Origin: Planomicrobium stackebrandtii
Lineage (GTDB): Bacteria; Bacillota; Bacilli; Bacillales_A; Planococcaceae
Direction of reading: 5' to 3'
Assembly: GCF_030814955.1 (NCBI RefSeq)
Contig: NZ_JAUSWB010000001.1
Location: 248,001-312,000 of the forward strand
DNA length: 64,000 nucleotides
Below, piece after piece: positions 7,054 to 14,886 of the stretch (position 1 is its first letter; every line of letters begins with the position of its first letter). Position numbers and translations under genes: made by a program. Under the pieces are notes generated by a model that saw nothing but the letters and a program-made list of their open reading frames with translations, did not search any database and had not been told where the DNA came from.

Positions 7054-8476
7054 AAAGGTTTTCTCTCTAACCGGTTTGTCCTTCCGCTTTCCCGAAGAGG
7101 AAGAAAAAACGTTAACCGATCTTTCTTTTTCAGTTCTTCGCGGTGAACGGCTGGTTCTAACCGGGCCAAGCGGCTGCGGCAAAAGCACGCTATTGTATTT
7201 GCTCAATCGTTTGTATCCCGATAATTGCGATGGCTTGGTGGATGGTGAGATGGAGTTGTTTGGAAAGCCGGCTAATGATTACGTTCCCGGTGAAATCAAT
7301 CACCGCATCGCCACGGTCTTTCAGGATCCCGATTCGCAGTTTTGTATGCCTACCGTTGAAGAAGAGCTGGCATTTACACTGGAAAATCTGCAGACGCCGT
7401 TTGCACAAATGGAGCCGCGCATCACGGCAGTTTTGGAAAGGACGGGTCTTGCACAGCTGCGGAACACGATCATTCAATCCTTGTCCGGAGGAACTAAACA
7501 GCGCGTCGCAACTGCATGTGCACTGATCATGGATCCGGAGGTCTTATTGCTTGATGAGCCTTTATCGCACCTGGATCCCTTTACGGCAAAGCAGTTTGTC
7601 CACTGGTTAGAGGAGCTGCAGCAAGCATCCAATCTGACCATCGTTGCGGTTGAACACCGTCTCGACATCTGGGGTTCATTTTTCGGACGTGAAATTCAAT
7701 TGGGATGCGATGGCCGAATCACGGCCGATCAAAATTTCACACCGAGGCATCCATTTACATTTCTGAAACGGCCGTCTGCCGCTCAACCGGCGACTGCTTT
7801 GTGTGCCAAAGAGCTTTCAGTCACCATAAAAGACAAACCACTGCTCGCCCCTCTGGCGTTTTCTGTCCGCCGAGGCGAAGTGGTCATTATCGCCGGTCCG
7901 AACGGCAGCGGCAAATCGACCCTTATCAAGTCATTATGCGGCATCTTTGAAAAAACAACCGGAACAGTCGAATCAGACCGAATTGGCTATGTTCCCCAGT
8001 CTCCTGAATACCTTTTTTTGACGCAAAGCGTACAACAAGAAGTGGCATTTTCAGGAGCCTCCACCCAGACTGAACTGGATGGATTGATGGCCAGTCTCCG
8101 CCTGGAAGAAATCCGAGAAGCGCATCCTTTTGCCGTCAGCCACGGCCAAAAACGACGCGTGGCGATTGCGGCCATGCTCGCTGATAAACGCCCTGTCTTG
8201 TTGATGGATGAACCGACGTCCGGTCAGGATGCGGCAGCGCTGCTGGAGCTTTTCGACTTGATCGACCAGCGTTCCAAAGAAGGTGCGAGTTTTCTGATCG
8301 TTACCCATGACATGGAATTTGCAGCAGGGGTAGCCGACTCGCTGCTGCTGATCAAAGATGGAAAGATGACCGGCAAGTTTCAGGCATATGAAGTTTGGTG
8401 CAACGAAGAGCTGTTGGCTATGCATCATTTGCTGGCACCGAAAGGAGTGGCACGTCCTGCGGAATCTTTTGCATGA
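7046..8476 (+). CDS. ykoD: YkoD dual ABC ATPase of the thiamine-precursor importer
   Basis: A 476-residue protein with two ABC ATPase domains in tandem. Domain 1 has Walker A GPSGCGKST at about 40-48, signature LSGGTKQRVA and Walker B VLLLDEP. Domain 2 has Walker A GPNGSGKST at about 280, signature VSHGQKRRVA and Walker B VLLMDEPTSG. Both halves look catalytically intact, although the second signature is VSHGQ rather than LSGGQ. It powers uptake with YkoE and YkoC. Equivalent ECF systems often use two separate ATPases (EcfA1/A2); here they are fused, as in B. subtilis YkoD. Confidence 0.93.
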   Translation: MPEKVFSLTGLSFRFPEEEEKTLTDLSFSVLRGERLVLTGPSGCGKSTLLYLLNRLYPDNCDGLVDGEMELFGKPANDYVPGEINHRIATVFQDPDSQFCMPTVEEELAFTLENLQTPFAQMEPRITAVLERTGLAQLRNTIIQSLSGGTKQRVATACALIMDPEVLLLDEPLSHLDPFTAKQFVHWLEELQQASNLTIVAVEHRLDIWGSFFGREIQLGCDGRITADQNFTPRHPFTFLKRPSAAQPATALCAKELSVTIKDKPLLAPLAFSVRRGEVVIIAGPNGSGKSTLIKSLCGIFEKTTGTVESDRIGYVPQSPEYLFLTQSVQQEVAFSGASTQTELDGLMASLRLEEIREAHPFAVSHGQKRRVAIAAMLADKRPVLLMDEPTSGQDAAALLELFDLIDQRSKEGASFLIVTHDMEFAAGVADSLLLIKDGKMTGKFQAYEVWCNEELLAMHHLLAPKGVARPAESFA

Positions 8477-8477
8477 C

Positions 8478-9212
8478 ATGAATCCATCCGTCAAGTTTAT
8501 CGTCATCACTGCGTCAATGCTGGTTATTGCGTTTTTCTTCAATCCGTGGACGCCGCTTATTTTCTGGTTGGGCATCATTCTGCTGCAGTTGACCATGAGC
8601 CGCACAAAATGGAAATTGTGGCTGCTGTTCATGCTGCCGTTTTCGATTGGCGCATTCGGCTATTTATGGACAACAATCGTCTTTGGTGCGGAAACTGGCG
8701 GAGCGATCATCTGGTCTTTTGCGGGAATCGATGTTACTGAGGAACAATGGGCACGCGCCTTGTCCTTAGCCTTTCGTGTTATGGCATTTTCCACTCTGTC
8801 GTTGTTGTTTGCTTTCACCACTGATCCCGTAAGATTTATTATGAGTCTCATGCAGCAGTTGAAGCTTCCACCAAAATTGGCATACGGCGTCATGGTCGGC
8901 TATCAGTTCCTGCCGGTCATGAAGGATGAATTTACTCAAATTCAGCAGGCTCAAAGGCTGCGCGGTGCAGAAACAAAGAAATACAGTTGGCAACAGCTGT
9001 TATCCATGCGCCGAATCCTGATTCCAATGCTTGCAGGCGCTGTACGAAAAGCAGAACGATCGGCATTTGCGATGGAAGCACGCGGCTTTACAGGTGAACC
9101 GAGAAGTGCTTTTTATCATCCGATTCAGATCGATCGCACAGATTGGCTCATGTCCGGCATTTTCCTTATCCTCCTTCTCACCAGCTGTATTGGCGGCAGT
9201 TGGCTAGGCTGA
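8478..9212 (+). CDS. ykoC: YkoC energy-coupling transmembrane subunit
   Basis: The EcfT-like scaffold of the importer, about 244 residues. Hydrophobic segments come first, then cytoplasmic coupling helices with the ARG-type signatures QAQRLRGAET and ERSAFAMEARGF that contact the two ATPase domains. The frame is open upstream: ATG 8478 is one base after the ykoD stop, but TTG 8469 or CTG 8457 (10 bp after AAAGGAG, within the end of ykoD) could add up to seven residues and are plausible for a coupled start. It is the last gene of ykoFEDC. Confidence 0.9.
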   Translation: MNPSVKFIVITASMLVIAFFFNPWTPLIFWLGIILLQLTMSRTKWKLWLLFMLPFSIGAFGYLWTTIVFGAETGGAIIWSFAGIDVTEEQWARALSLAFRVMAFSTLSLLFAFTTDPVRFIMSLMQQLKLPPKLAYGVMVGYQFLPVMKDEFTQIQQAQRLRGAETKKYSWQQLLSMRRILIPMLAGAVRKAERSAFAMEARGFTGEPRSAFYHPIQIDRTDWLMSGIFLILLLTSCIGGSWLG

Positions 9213-9222
9213 TAATAATGGC

Positions 9223-9257
9223 AAGAGAGAGGATTTTTATTTTAAGGGTTCTCTCTT
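9223..9257 (+). terminator. Weak terminator candidate after ykoC
   Basis: Inverted repeat AAGAGAGA/TCTCTCTT with a 19-nt loop, followed by a T-rich but not pure T tract. Confidence 0.4.
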
Positions 9258-9292
9258 TCTTGTTGCTTCTTTTGACTTATTTATAATACCTT

Positions 9293-9308
9293 ATGTAGTA
9301 TTCTACAT
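9293..9308. repeat. Palindrome ATGTAG-TATT-CTACAT
   Basis: A 16-bp inverted repeat about 20 bp upstream of the -35 box of the next gene, so it could be an operator. No regulator is recognised for it. Confidence 0.4.
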
Positions 9309-9327
9309 GTAAAGCTTTATACATCAT

Positions 9328-9356
9328 TTGTTCACAGGCTTTCAATCGATTATAAT
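9328..9356 (+). promoter_or_regulatory. Sigma-A promoter of the 154-residue orphan gene
   Basis: TTGTTC (9328-9333), 17 bp, perfect TATAAT (9351-9356). Confidence 0.75.
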
Positions 9357-9397
9357 GAAAGCAGTTACATGATTTGATCGATCTGGGAGGGATAGCT

Positions 9398-9862
9398 GTG
9401 AATGGACTTCAGCTGCTCGATGAACAAGACAACCGGATATACTTTGTTTTCACCCCCAATCACCCGCACTCTTTTCGGCTGTTTGAACAGCATCTGGAGA
9501 CAGTATTGGACAGTGTTGAAACGAAAGTTCCCTCTGAAGAACCCTATTTATGGATTCTGAAAAGAATCGCTATAATCTGTGAAGATAAAATCAGTTACTT
9601 CCCGGACAATGAATTATTGATTGAACCGGATGTATTTATGAATACCGCAATACAAATGGATTACATAATACTATTATTTATAAAAAAATCTCCTTCCGCT
9701 CCTTTTGAAATTCAACCATTCAAGGCAGTCGAAAGCCATCAAAACTTTGAAGATGCACAAAAATCAGCACTCGATAAAATAAGTCGCCTAAAAACCGCTT
9801 CCCCCCATATCGAAATAAAAGCACTCGGCGCTAAAATGATTTACAACATTCCCTTAAAGTGA
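9398..9862 (+). CDS. Hypothetical cytosolic protein, 154 residues
   Basis: Not recognised. The protein has no signal peptide or membrane segment, is rich in acidic and aromatic residues and looks mixed alpha/beta (RIYFVFTPNHPHSFRLFEQH, then a LWILKRIAIICEDKIS segment). The GTG start at 9398 is chosen because GGGAGGG sits 7 bp upstream; an in-frame codon at 9374 precedes that site. It has its own strong promoter and a bidirectional terminator, so it is a monocistronic unit. Codon use matches its neighbours. Confidence 0.75.
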   Translation: MNGLQLLDEQDNRIYFVFTPNHPHSFRLFEQHLETVLDSVETKVPSEEPYLWILKRIAIICEDKISYFPDNELLIEPDVFMNTAIQMDYIILLFIKKSPSAPFEIQPFKAVESHQNFEDAQKSALDKISRLKTASPHIEIKALGAKMIYNIPLK

Positions 9863-9879
9863 CTCTCTTTTTTTAACAC

Positions 9880-9932
9880 AAAAACCATTGCCTCAGCCCT
9901 CCTATTGGAGATTCGCCTGGGCAATGGTTTTT
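9880..9932. terminator. Bidirectional terminator
   Basis: AAAACCATTGCC pairs with GGCAATGGTTTT around an inner loop of about 27 nt. It lies between convergent genes and has A/T tracts on both sides. Confidence 0.85.
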
Positions 9933-9996
9933 TATGTACGCACGTTTTAAAGAATATGCATATCAAAAAATCTCTTTTATTTTGTGTTATTTGCGG

Positions 9997-10353
9997 CTAG
10001 TCAATATCCAGCTTCTTGCTCTTGTTGATCAAATATACAAAAAAAGCGACGCATACAACGATAATTGCCGTTGTCCAATCTACCCGTCCTGCTTTTTCGT
10101 CCAAATCTGCTTTTGCCACACCACGCTGCTTTTCAGGTGCCGACACTCCGGCCAAACTAGTTTCAAACGCCTTATATTGCAGGGGCGAAAAATGGGATTC
10201 TTTCGGGTAAAAATCAGACAATGCTGAGACGGACAGAATCTCGCTTTCCGCTCTGCTGGCTCTACTATCGATATGCTCCAGCTGTTCATACGGTGCATGC
10301 GCCTGAACTTGAATGGATACAAACAGGCTCAGCAACAGCATCCTTATCTTCAT
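9997..10353 (-). CDS. Small secreted or membrane-anchored protein, unknown
   Basis: A 118-residue frame with a plausible signal peptide (MKIRMLLLSLFVSIQVQAHA, cleavage after QAHA) and a C-terminal membrane segment (WTTAIIVVCVAFFVYLI, about 92-108) followed by a short KSKK tail. The mature part would be exposed outside and anchored at the C-terminus. The start ATG at 10353 follows GGAGCGGAGG. A Fur box lies about 410 nt upstream on the same strand, so it may be iron-regulated, but the long leader is unexplained. The family is not recognised; the size and the AHA start after cleavage recall small metal-related proteins, but that is speculation. Confidence 0.55.
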   Translation of the reverse strand: MKIRMLLLSLFVSIQVQAHAPYEQLEHIDSRASRAESEILSVSALSDFYPKESHFSPLQYKAFETSLAGVSAPEKQRGVAKADLDEKAGRVDWTTAIIVVCVAFFVYLINKSKKLDID

Positions 10354-10943
10354 CTGCCTCCGCTCCTATGGTTGGTGTCGAGTGATGCAGTGCTTTAAAA
10401 ATAGTGCTGCATATAATCTCTTTAGCAGCAAACTGGACAAATAAAAAGAGGGTCTTTGGAGGCATTGGCTGTTCCGCATATGCTGAGCAGAGCATCGTTG
10501 AACAGCCAGTACACCCATTCCCTTTTGGAGTTGTGCCAACAGACATGTTAGAACGTAATGGATTGACTATCATTCGTTCTAGACACATAGATCAAAAATG
10601 ATGTCAGCGCTCCCTTTGTTAACATACGAACCTGGCATTCCTCCACCACAGGGTCACGGCCTGTTTTGGAGATGCACCGGCTGAGCATTCATAATCCAGC
10701 AACCAAGCACAAACTTTACGATCACAGTTCGATCGCTTCTGTTCTCATACACCTTACCATAAGTGAGAATGATTATCAATATCAACAAATAAAATCGAAT
10801 TAATTATTACTCTATAACCTGCAGCCCTTATATTTCACTACCCATATTTTTGCGTAACTGCTGTGTTTGCTGAACACGTCTGACAAATAATCTCCTTCCA
10901 ATAACCTATTCGATTTTCGGTCAAAAAAAAAAGAGCTGAAAAC
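10354..10943. other. 590-bp stretch with a Fur box and no convincing gene
   Basis: Apart from the Fur box at 10764-10778, the stretch holds an imperfect nested hairpin near 10645-10680 (CTCCA..ACAGG paired with CCCTGT..TGGAG, read on the minus strand) and only weak ORFs. The minus-strand ORF 10286-10588 overlaps the secreted-protein gene and is not favoured. It could be a long leader or hold a small RNA. Confidence 0.5.
10764..10778 (-). promoter_or_regulatory. Fur box
   Basis: TGAGAATGATTATCA matches the 7-1-7 Fur consensus TGATAATNATTATCA at 14 of 15 positions. On the minus strand it lies inside a possible promoter (TTGATA, 18 bp, TATGGT), as expected for iron-dependent repression of the leftward transcript. 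Confidence 0.75.
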
Positions 10944-10952
10944 TCAGCTCTC
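10930..10952 (-). terminator. Terminator of the Spo0M-like gene
   Basis: The stem AGAGCTGA/TCAGCTCT overlaps the stop codon and on the minus strand is followed by about ten T residues. Confidence 0.85.
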
Positions 10953-11363
10953 CAATGTTCCGTATGTGATATCATCTTCATCTCTTGCATTGACGCCATT
11001 TTTCACATGGACAATTGTCCGCAAAATCAATTTAGCGTTCGGATTTTCCAGTATCCAACGTTCGTCTGGAACAATTTCAAACTGCTGCATGACCGTATCC
11101 TTAGATTTGACTGATCCAGCAAACTCCATCGATTGTTTCGCGACAACCGTTTCGTAAAAATCAAAATCGCTGTCATCTCGCGTATCCTCGACAAGCTTCA
11201 CGACATTCAATTCGATAAAATCAATGGTTTGTTCCCCATCTCCTCCATCAAGATAAATGGTGCCGTTCAAAGTTTCGCCTTCTTCCAAGTGCGGCCTCTC
11301 AACGACTGTGTTCACTTCTAATGACCCAATGCCGATAGATGATAAAAAATCCTTGAACTTCAT
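10944..11363 (-). CDS. spo0M: Single-domain Spo0M (SpoOM family) protein
   Basis: A 139-residue protein matching the N-terminal arrestin-like domain of Spo0M, the sporulation-control protein: it starts with FLSSIGIGSLEVNTVVE and continues with LEEGETLNGTIYLDGG and IEYVEL-like strands. B. subtilis Spo0M is about 258 residues with two arrestin-like sandwiches; the second is absent here. The reading frame ends cleanly in a terminator, so this is a short form rather than an obvious frameshift. In B. subtilis Spo0M affects Spo0A-dependent sporulation and has been tied to cell division. ATG 11363 follows GGGGG at 11 bp. Confidence 0.8.
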   Translation of the reverse strand: MKFKDFLSSIGIGSLEVNTVVERPHLEEGETLNGTIYLDGGDGEQTIDFIELNVVKLVEDTRDDSDFDFYETVVAKQSMEFAGSVKSKDTVMQQFEIVPDERWILENPNAKLILRTIVHVKNGVNARDEDDITYGTLES

Positions 11364-11427
11364 AACGTAGAAACCCCCAACTTTTGTTAATCCTTATGTA
11401 CCACAATAATGCTTTTTTAAAACAATC

Positions 11428-12636
11428 CTAAAGTTCCGTATAATCGTACTGGTTCTCTAAATTGATCTCATGTTTGTTGTACCGGCGTTTAAAGAGCTTA
11501 TAAAAATGCGAGACCAATACACGCAGCAGGGCATACATTGGTATACCCAGTATAACTCCAACAATGCCGAACAATGATCCTGCCGTCAAAAGGACAAAGA
11601 TGATTGTCACAGGGTGGATAAACAATGTTTTCCCCATAACTTGTGGAGAGATCAAGTTGCCTTCCACCAATTGCACGACTGTCCAGACAATTGCCAGCTT
11701 TACGAGCATAAATGGAGAGGTCACCAGTGCAATGATGGCAGCCGGGGCTATTGCAATTGCGGGGCCGATATAAGGCACCACACTCGTGACCATCGCCAGA
11801 ACTCCCAGCAATAACGCGTAATCCATACCGATAATGAGAAATCCGATATAAACCATAACCCCAATGCAAAAGGCAACAATCAACTGGCCTTGAATGTAAG
11901 CACCCAATTGCCTGTCCGCTTCAGTGAACACTTCACGAGTATCGTCACGGAATCTCGGCGGCAATAGCTTGAGGAAATACTCCGGCAGCTTATCGCCGTC
12001 TTTTAACAAGTAAAAGAGAATGAAAGGTACAATAACTACCGACAAAATAACGCCGGTAATGGTTGAGATTAACCCGGTGACCCCTGTAATGATGCTGGTT
12101 ACTGTGTTTTGCAGCGTATTCGCAATATCTCCAGGCAAAGTAGCCAGCAACGTGTCTACCGTGAAATTGGATTCGCTGTAATAATCACCAATAAATGAAG
12201 TTCTCAAAAAAGCATCCACATCTGTCAGCAATTGCATAAAATACTCCGGAAACTCTTCAATCAACGTTTGAAATTGAGACCGCAAAAAAGGAAATACCAA
12301 TACGATCAGCAACGTGATCAGCCCGACAACACCGAGGAAGATGATGATGATTCCCCAAATGCGCGGAATTTTGAAATTCTCCAGCATGCGCAATACCGGC
12401 CGAAGCAGGTAAAAGAGAATCAATGCCAGAACAATCGGCAAAACAACGGTCTTCATAAAAACACTGACCGGGTGGAAGATAAATGAAACTTCCCTGAAAA
12501 TATAAACTACCAGTCCAAGCAACAACATAGAGATCAGTGTGAACAATGTGTTTCTTCCGCCTAAAAAGCGGATATAACTGGTAGCAAAAAATGATGGCTT
12601 ATCCTCAGGCTGAATAAGCTTGTCCTCTGGCTGCAT
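11428..12636 (-). CDS. AI-2E family permease (UPF0118, YueF-like)
   Basis: A 402-residue membrane protein with about eight segments: three to four near the N-terminus (35-110), an amphipathic middle (about 120-200), and the conserved C-terminal half carrying LYLLKDGDKLP-type and YIQGQLIVAFCIGVMVYIGF motifs that define the AI-2E/PerM family. Members export small molecules or act as Na+(Li+)/H+ antiporters; the substrate here is unknown. The N-terminus repeats QPEDK twice. ATG 12636 follows AAAGGGGAAG. It lies downstream of the LCP gene on the same strand with a 58-bp gap. Confidence 0.88.
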   Translation of the reverse strand: MQPEDKLIQPEDKPSFFATSYIRFLGGRNTLFTLISMLLLGLVVYIFREVSFIFHPVSVFMKTVVLPIVLALILFYLLRPVLRMLENFKIPRIWGIIIIFLGVVGLITLLIVLVFPFLRSQFQTLIEEFPEYFMQLLTDVDAFLRTSFIGDYYSESNFTVDTLLATLPGDIANTLQNTVTSIITGVTGLISTITGVILSVVIVPFILFYLLKDGDKLPEYFLKLLPPRFRDDTREVFTEADRQLGAYIQGQLIVAFCIGVMVYIGFLIIGMDYALLLGVLAMVTSVVPYIGPAIAIAPAAIIALVTSPFMLVKLAIVWTVVQLVEGNLISPQVMGKTLFIHPVTIIFVLLTAGSLFGIVGVILGIPMYALLRVLVSHFYKLFKRRYNKHEINLENQYDYTEL

Positions 12637-12694
12637 ACACTTCCCCTTTTCTGAATAGACTTTATACCTTCATATTATCATAATTTCTGATGAT

Positions 12695-13642
12695 TTAGTC
12701 TAAGGGTTGTGACAAATATTCACTTAAGGCTTGTCTGTTCAGTTCTAAATTTATATCGAGAACTGAACCGGCATGAGAATAATTGCCATAGCTATAACTG
12801 TTTTCTACAGGCAAAGTCAGCCGTTGCACTTCCCCGCCCCCGCCGGTCGCCAATTGTGTAGCTAGTTTCACTTGGTCAGTCAATGGCATGTCGGTTTGGA
12901 CATAGCCCTGCAAGGCACCTGCCAATTTCGGGTATTTGGGAATTGCCGTTACGCTGACCAATTCGTCTTTCATGGCTGCAATAACTTGCTGCTGACGGCG
13001 GACGCGTCCAAAATCGCCTTCGCTGTCAGCTCGGAAACGGGCGTAGCCTAAGAGTTCCTTGCCGTTCAAATTCTGTACGCCAGGCGTCAGCGATACACCG
13101 ATTAGTTCGGACATCGCCTTTTCAACATCGATTTCCACGCCATTTGGTGCTGCTACATCGACCAGACTTTCAAAGCTAGCAAAGTCGATCAGTGCATAAT
13201 GATGGATTTCCACGCCGAACATGCCTCTTAAAGTTTCTGCAAGCAGGTCCACTCCGCCTAAATAATAAGCTGTGTTTAATTTATAGGATTGATAGCCGGG
13301 AATATCGGCATAAATGTCACGCATAAAGGAAGTCAGTTTAATTTCCCCATTCACTTTGTCATGGGTAGCAAGCATCATCGTATCTGTGCGGGACTGCTCT
13401 TCTCCACGCGAGTCAACACCAAGCACTAAAATATTTTCATAATCGCCGTTTGCTGCATCTCCATTAAATGTCACGGGTTCCTGTTCAGAGTTGTCAGCCA
13501 AACTGACACCACTTTTAAATTGTATGAATGCATAAGCGCCAATAGCGATTAGGGCGACCAGAAGCAGGAAGACGATGCCGCGCAGCCGAAATCTTCTTTT
13601 TCTGCGTCTTTTTCTTTTGATGGGTTGTAGTTCTTCTTCCAT
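12695..13642 (-). CDS. LytR-CpsA-Psr (LCP) wall-polymer ligase
   Basis: A 315-residue type II membrane protein. A very basic N-terminus (KRKRRRKRRF) is followed by one membrane segment at about 22-42 and an extracellular LCP domain (about 70-235) with LVLGVDSR, TDTMMLATHD, TSFMRDIYADIPG, KLNTAYYLGG and LLGYARFRADSEGDFGRVRR. The arginines in the last two motifs bind the lipid pyrophosphate. LCP enzymes move teichoic acid or other glycopolymers from undecaprenyl carriers to peptidoglycan (TagT/U/V); the exact paralogue is not assigned. The start follows AAAGGAG. Confidence 0.92.
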   Translation of the reverse strand: MEEELQPIKRKRRRKRRFRLRGIVFLLLVALIAIGAYAFIQFKSGVSLADNSEQEPVTFNGDAANGDYENILVLGVDSRGEEQSRTDTMMLATHDKVNGEIKLTSFMRDIYADIPGYQSYKLNTAYYLGGVDLLAETLRGMFGVEIHHYALIDFASFESLVDVAAPNGVEIDVEKAMSELIGVSLTPGVQNLNGKELLGYARFRADSEGDFGRVRRQQQVIAAMKDELVSVTAIPKYPKLAGALQGYVQTDMPLTDQVKLATQLATGGGGEVQRLTLPVENSYSYGNYSHAGSVLDINLELNRQALSEYLSQPLD

Positions 13643-13905
13643 TATATATGCACTCCTTTCTAAACTTTTACGTCAATAAGACGCTCTTCTATGCATTAAG
13701 TTTCGGAAATCCCCTTAATTAGTTGCGTTTGTTCATAGAAATAGGCTTTTTATCCTGGTAATGATGAGGTTTCTATACTTAGGGCCGATCACTCTGCCTT
13801 TTTGAAACATTTTAATTGTCTACATTGGGCTGGAGTGGTAAGATTTTTCTTATCCAGTTAGAGGAACTTTAAAAGCAAAAATTCTTTTATGGGTTCGATA
13901 ACCTA
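13643..13905. other. Divergent intergenic region, nothing further recognised
   Basis: The spacer between the leftward LCP gene and the rightward msrA. It should hold the LCP promoter. No small ORF with a good ribosome binding site, riboswitch or terminator was seen. Confidence 0.4.
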
Positions 13906-13933
13906 TTCACTGAAACAAATAATCCAATATACT
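13906..13933 (+). promoter_or_regulatory. Probable msrA promoter
   Basis: TTCACT (13906-13911), 16 bp, TATACT (13928-13933), 26 bp before the ATG. Confidence 0.55.
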
Positions 13934-13958
13934 GCCTTACCCGAAAGGAGACATTACT

Positions 13959-14489
13959 ATGACGGAAAAAGCGACATTTGCAGGCGGCTGCTTTTGGTGC
14001 ATGGTCAAACCGTTCGATCAGTTTGACGGCATTGAGCAGGTCGTTTCAGGCTACAGCGGCGGACATGTAGAAAACCCTACATACGAACAAGTAAAATCCG
14101 GGACAACGGGCCATTTGGAAGTCGTAGAGATTACGTTCCAGCCCGATGTTTTTCCGTACGAACAGTTGTTGGACATTTTTTGGCAGCAAATCGATCCGAC
14201 CGACAACGATGGACAGTTCCAGGACCGCGGCCCATCTTACCGGGCTGCTATATTTGTCCACAACGACAGACAGCGTGTTATGGCAGAAAAGTCAAAGCAG
14301 GAACTTGATAACAGCGGACGTTTCAACAAACCTGTCGTCACTGAAATCCGGGATGCAGCTCCGTTTTACGCAGCAGAAGATTACCATCAGGATTTTTATA
14401 GAAAAAATGCGGAACATTATCAAAAAGACCGTGCAGAATCTGGGCGAGATAAGTTTCTTTCTGAAGCATGGGAAAAAGTTGATGCTTAA
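13959..14489 (+). CDS. msrA: Peptide methionine sulfoxide reductase A (copy 1)
   Basis: A 176-residue MsrA that reduces the S-epimer of methionine sulfoxide in proteins. The catalytic motif GCFWC is at 10-14 with the nucleophile Cys11, and the family block ESYRTAIF-like [12 protein letters not shown] and the KPVVTEI and EDYHQDFY segments follow. There is no C-terminal resolving Cys, so reduction probably uses Cys14 or an external thiol. ATG 13959 follows GAAAGGAG. A closely related second msrA lies with msrB at 40329-40859. This copy stands alone behind its own promoter. Confidence 0.95.
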   Translation: MTEKATFAGGCFWCMVKPFDQFDGIEQVVSGYSGGHVENPTYEQVKSGTTGHLEVVEITFQPDVFPYEQLLDIFWQQIDPTDNDGQFQDRGPSYRAAIFVHNDRQRVMAEKSKQELDNSGRFNKPVVTEIRDAAPFYAAEDYHQDFYRKNAEHYQKDRAESGRDKFLSEAWEKVDA

Positions 14490-14572
14490 AGCGTCGATTT
14501 TTTTTACCTTTTATTATTAAGGAACTATTCTGTCAATTATCCCACTCATATCAGATTTAGGGAGGAAATCGA

Positions 14573-14884
14573 TTGAAGCTTATTGAGGCTATAGATCCTA
14601 TCGTGATGCAATTGGTGATAGTGCCAACAATCGTTATTGGAATTGGCATTATGCTCGCTTTGTTTACAAAAAAAGTCTATGTTGGCCCGATCACAACAAT
14701 GCTATTAACTTTGAGCTATAACTATTGGTATTTCACTTCATTTTTTCCTAATTCAGAGCTTTCTTTTACTATGGTGTCGTCCTGGTGCATTATTTTTCCG
14801 TTGATTTCCCTTTATCTTTCCTGGATTTTTGTCCTGCAGCCACATGCCATTAAAGAGTATTTTTTGCCGGAGCCAAAAAAATGA
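14573..14884 (+). CDS. Small three-span membrane protein
   Basis: A 103-residue hydrophobic protein with three or four predicted membrane segments (about 12-30, 38-55, 66-90), polar ends and a lysine-rich C-terminus. The TKKVYVGPITTML segment is reminiscent of the small Bacillus DUF2651-type proteins, but that assignment is tentative. The TTG start at 14573 has GGGAGGAAATCGA just upstream, which decides the start. It is convergent with the MFS gene, with only 2 bp between the stops. Confidence 0.7.
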   Translation: MKLIEAIDPIVMQLVIVPTIVIGIGIMLALFTKKVYVGPITTMLLTLSYNYWYFTSFFPNSELSFTMVSSWCIIFPLISLYLSWIFVLQPHAIKEYFLPEPKK

Positions 14885-14886
14885 AG

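Noticed and set aside
10286-10588. A 100-codon leftward ORF with several cysteines
   Set aside because: It overlaps the signal-peptide gene in another frame, has no good ribosome binding site, and half of it is unlike normal protein composition.
10640-10700. Cobalamin riboswitch in the Fur-box leader
   Set aside because: Only a GGTG..TCC stretch resembles it; the GCCACTG core and the B12 box are absent on both strands.
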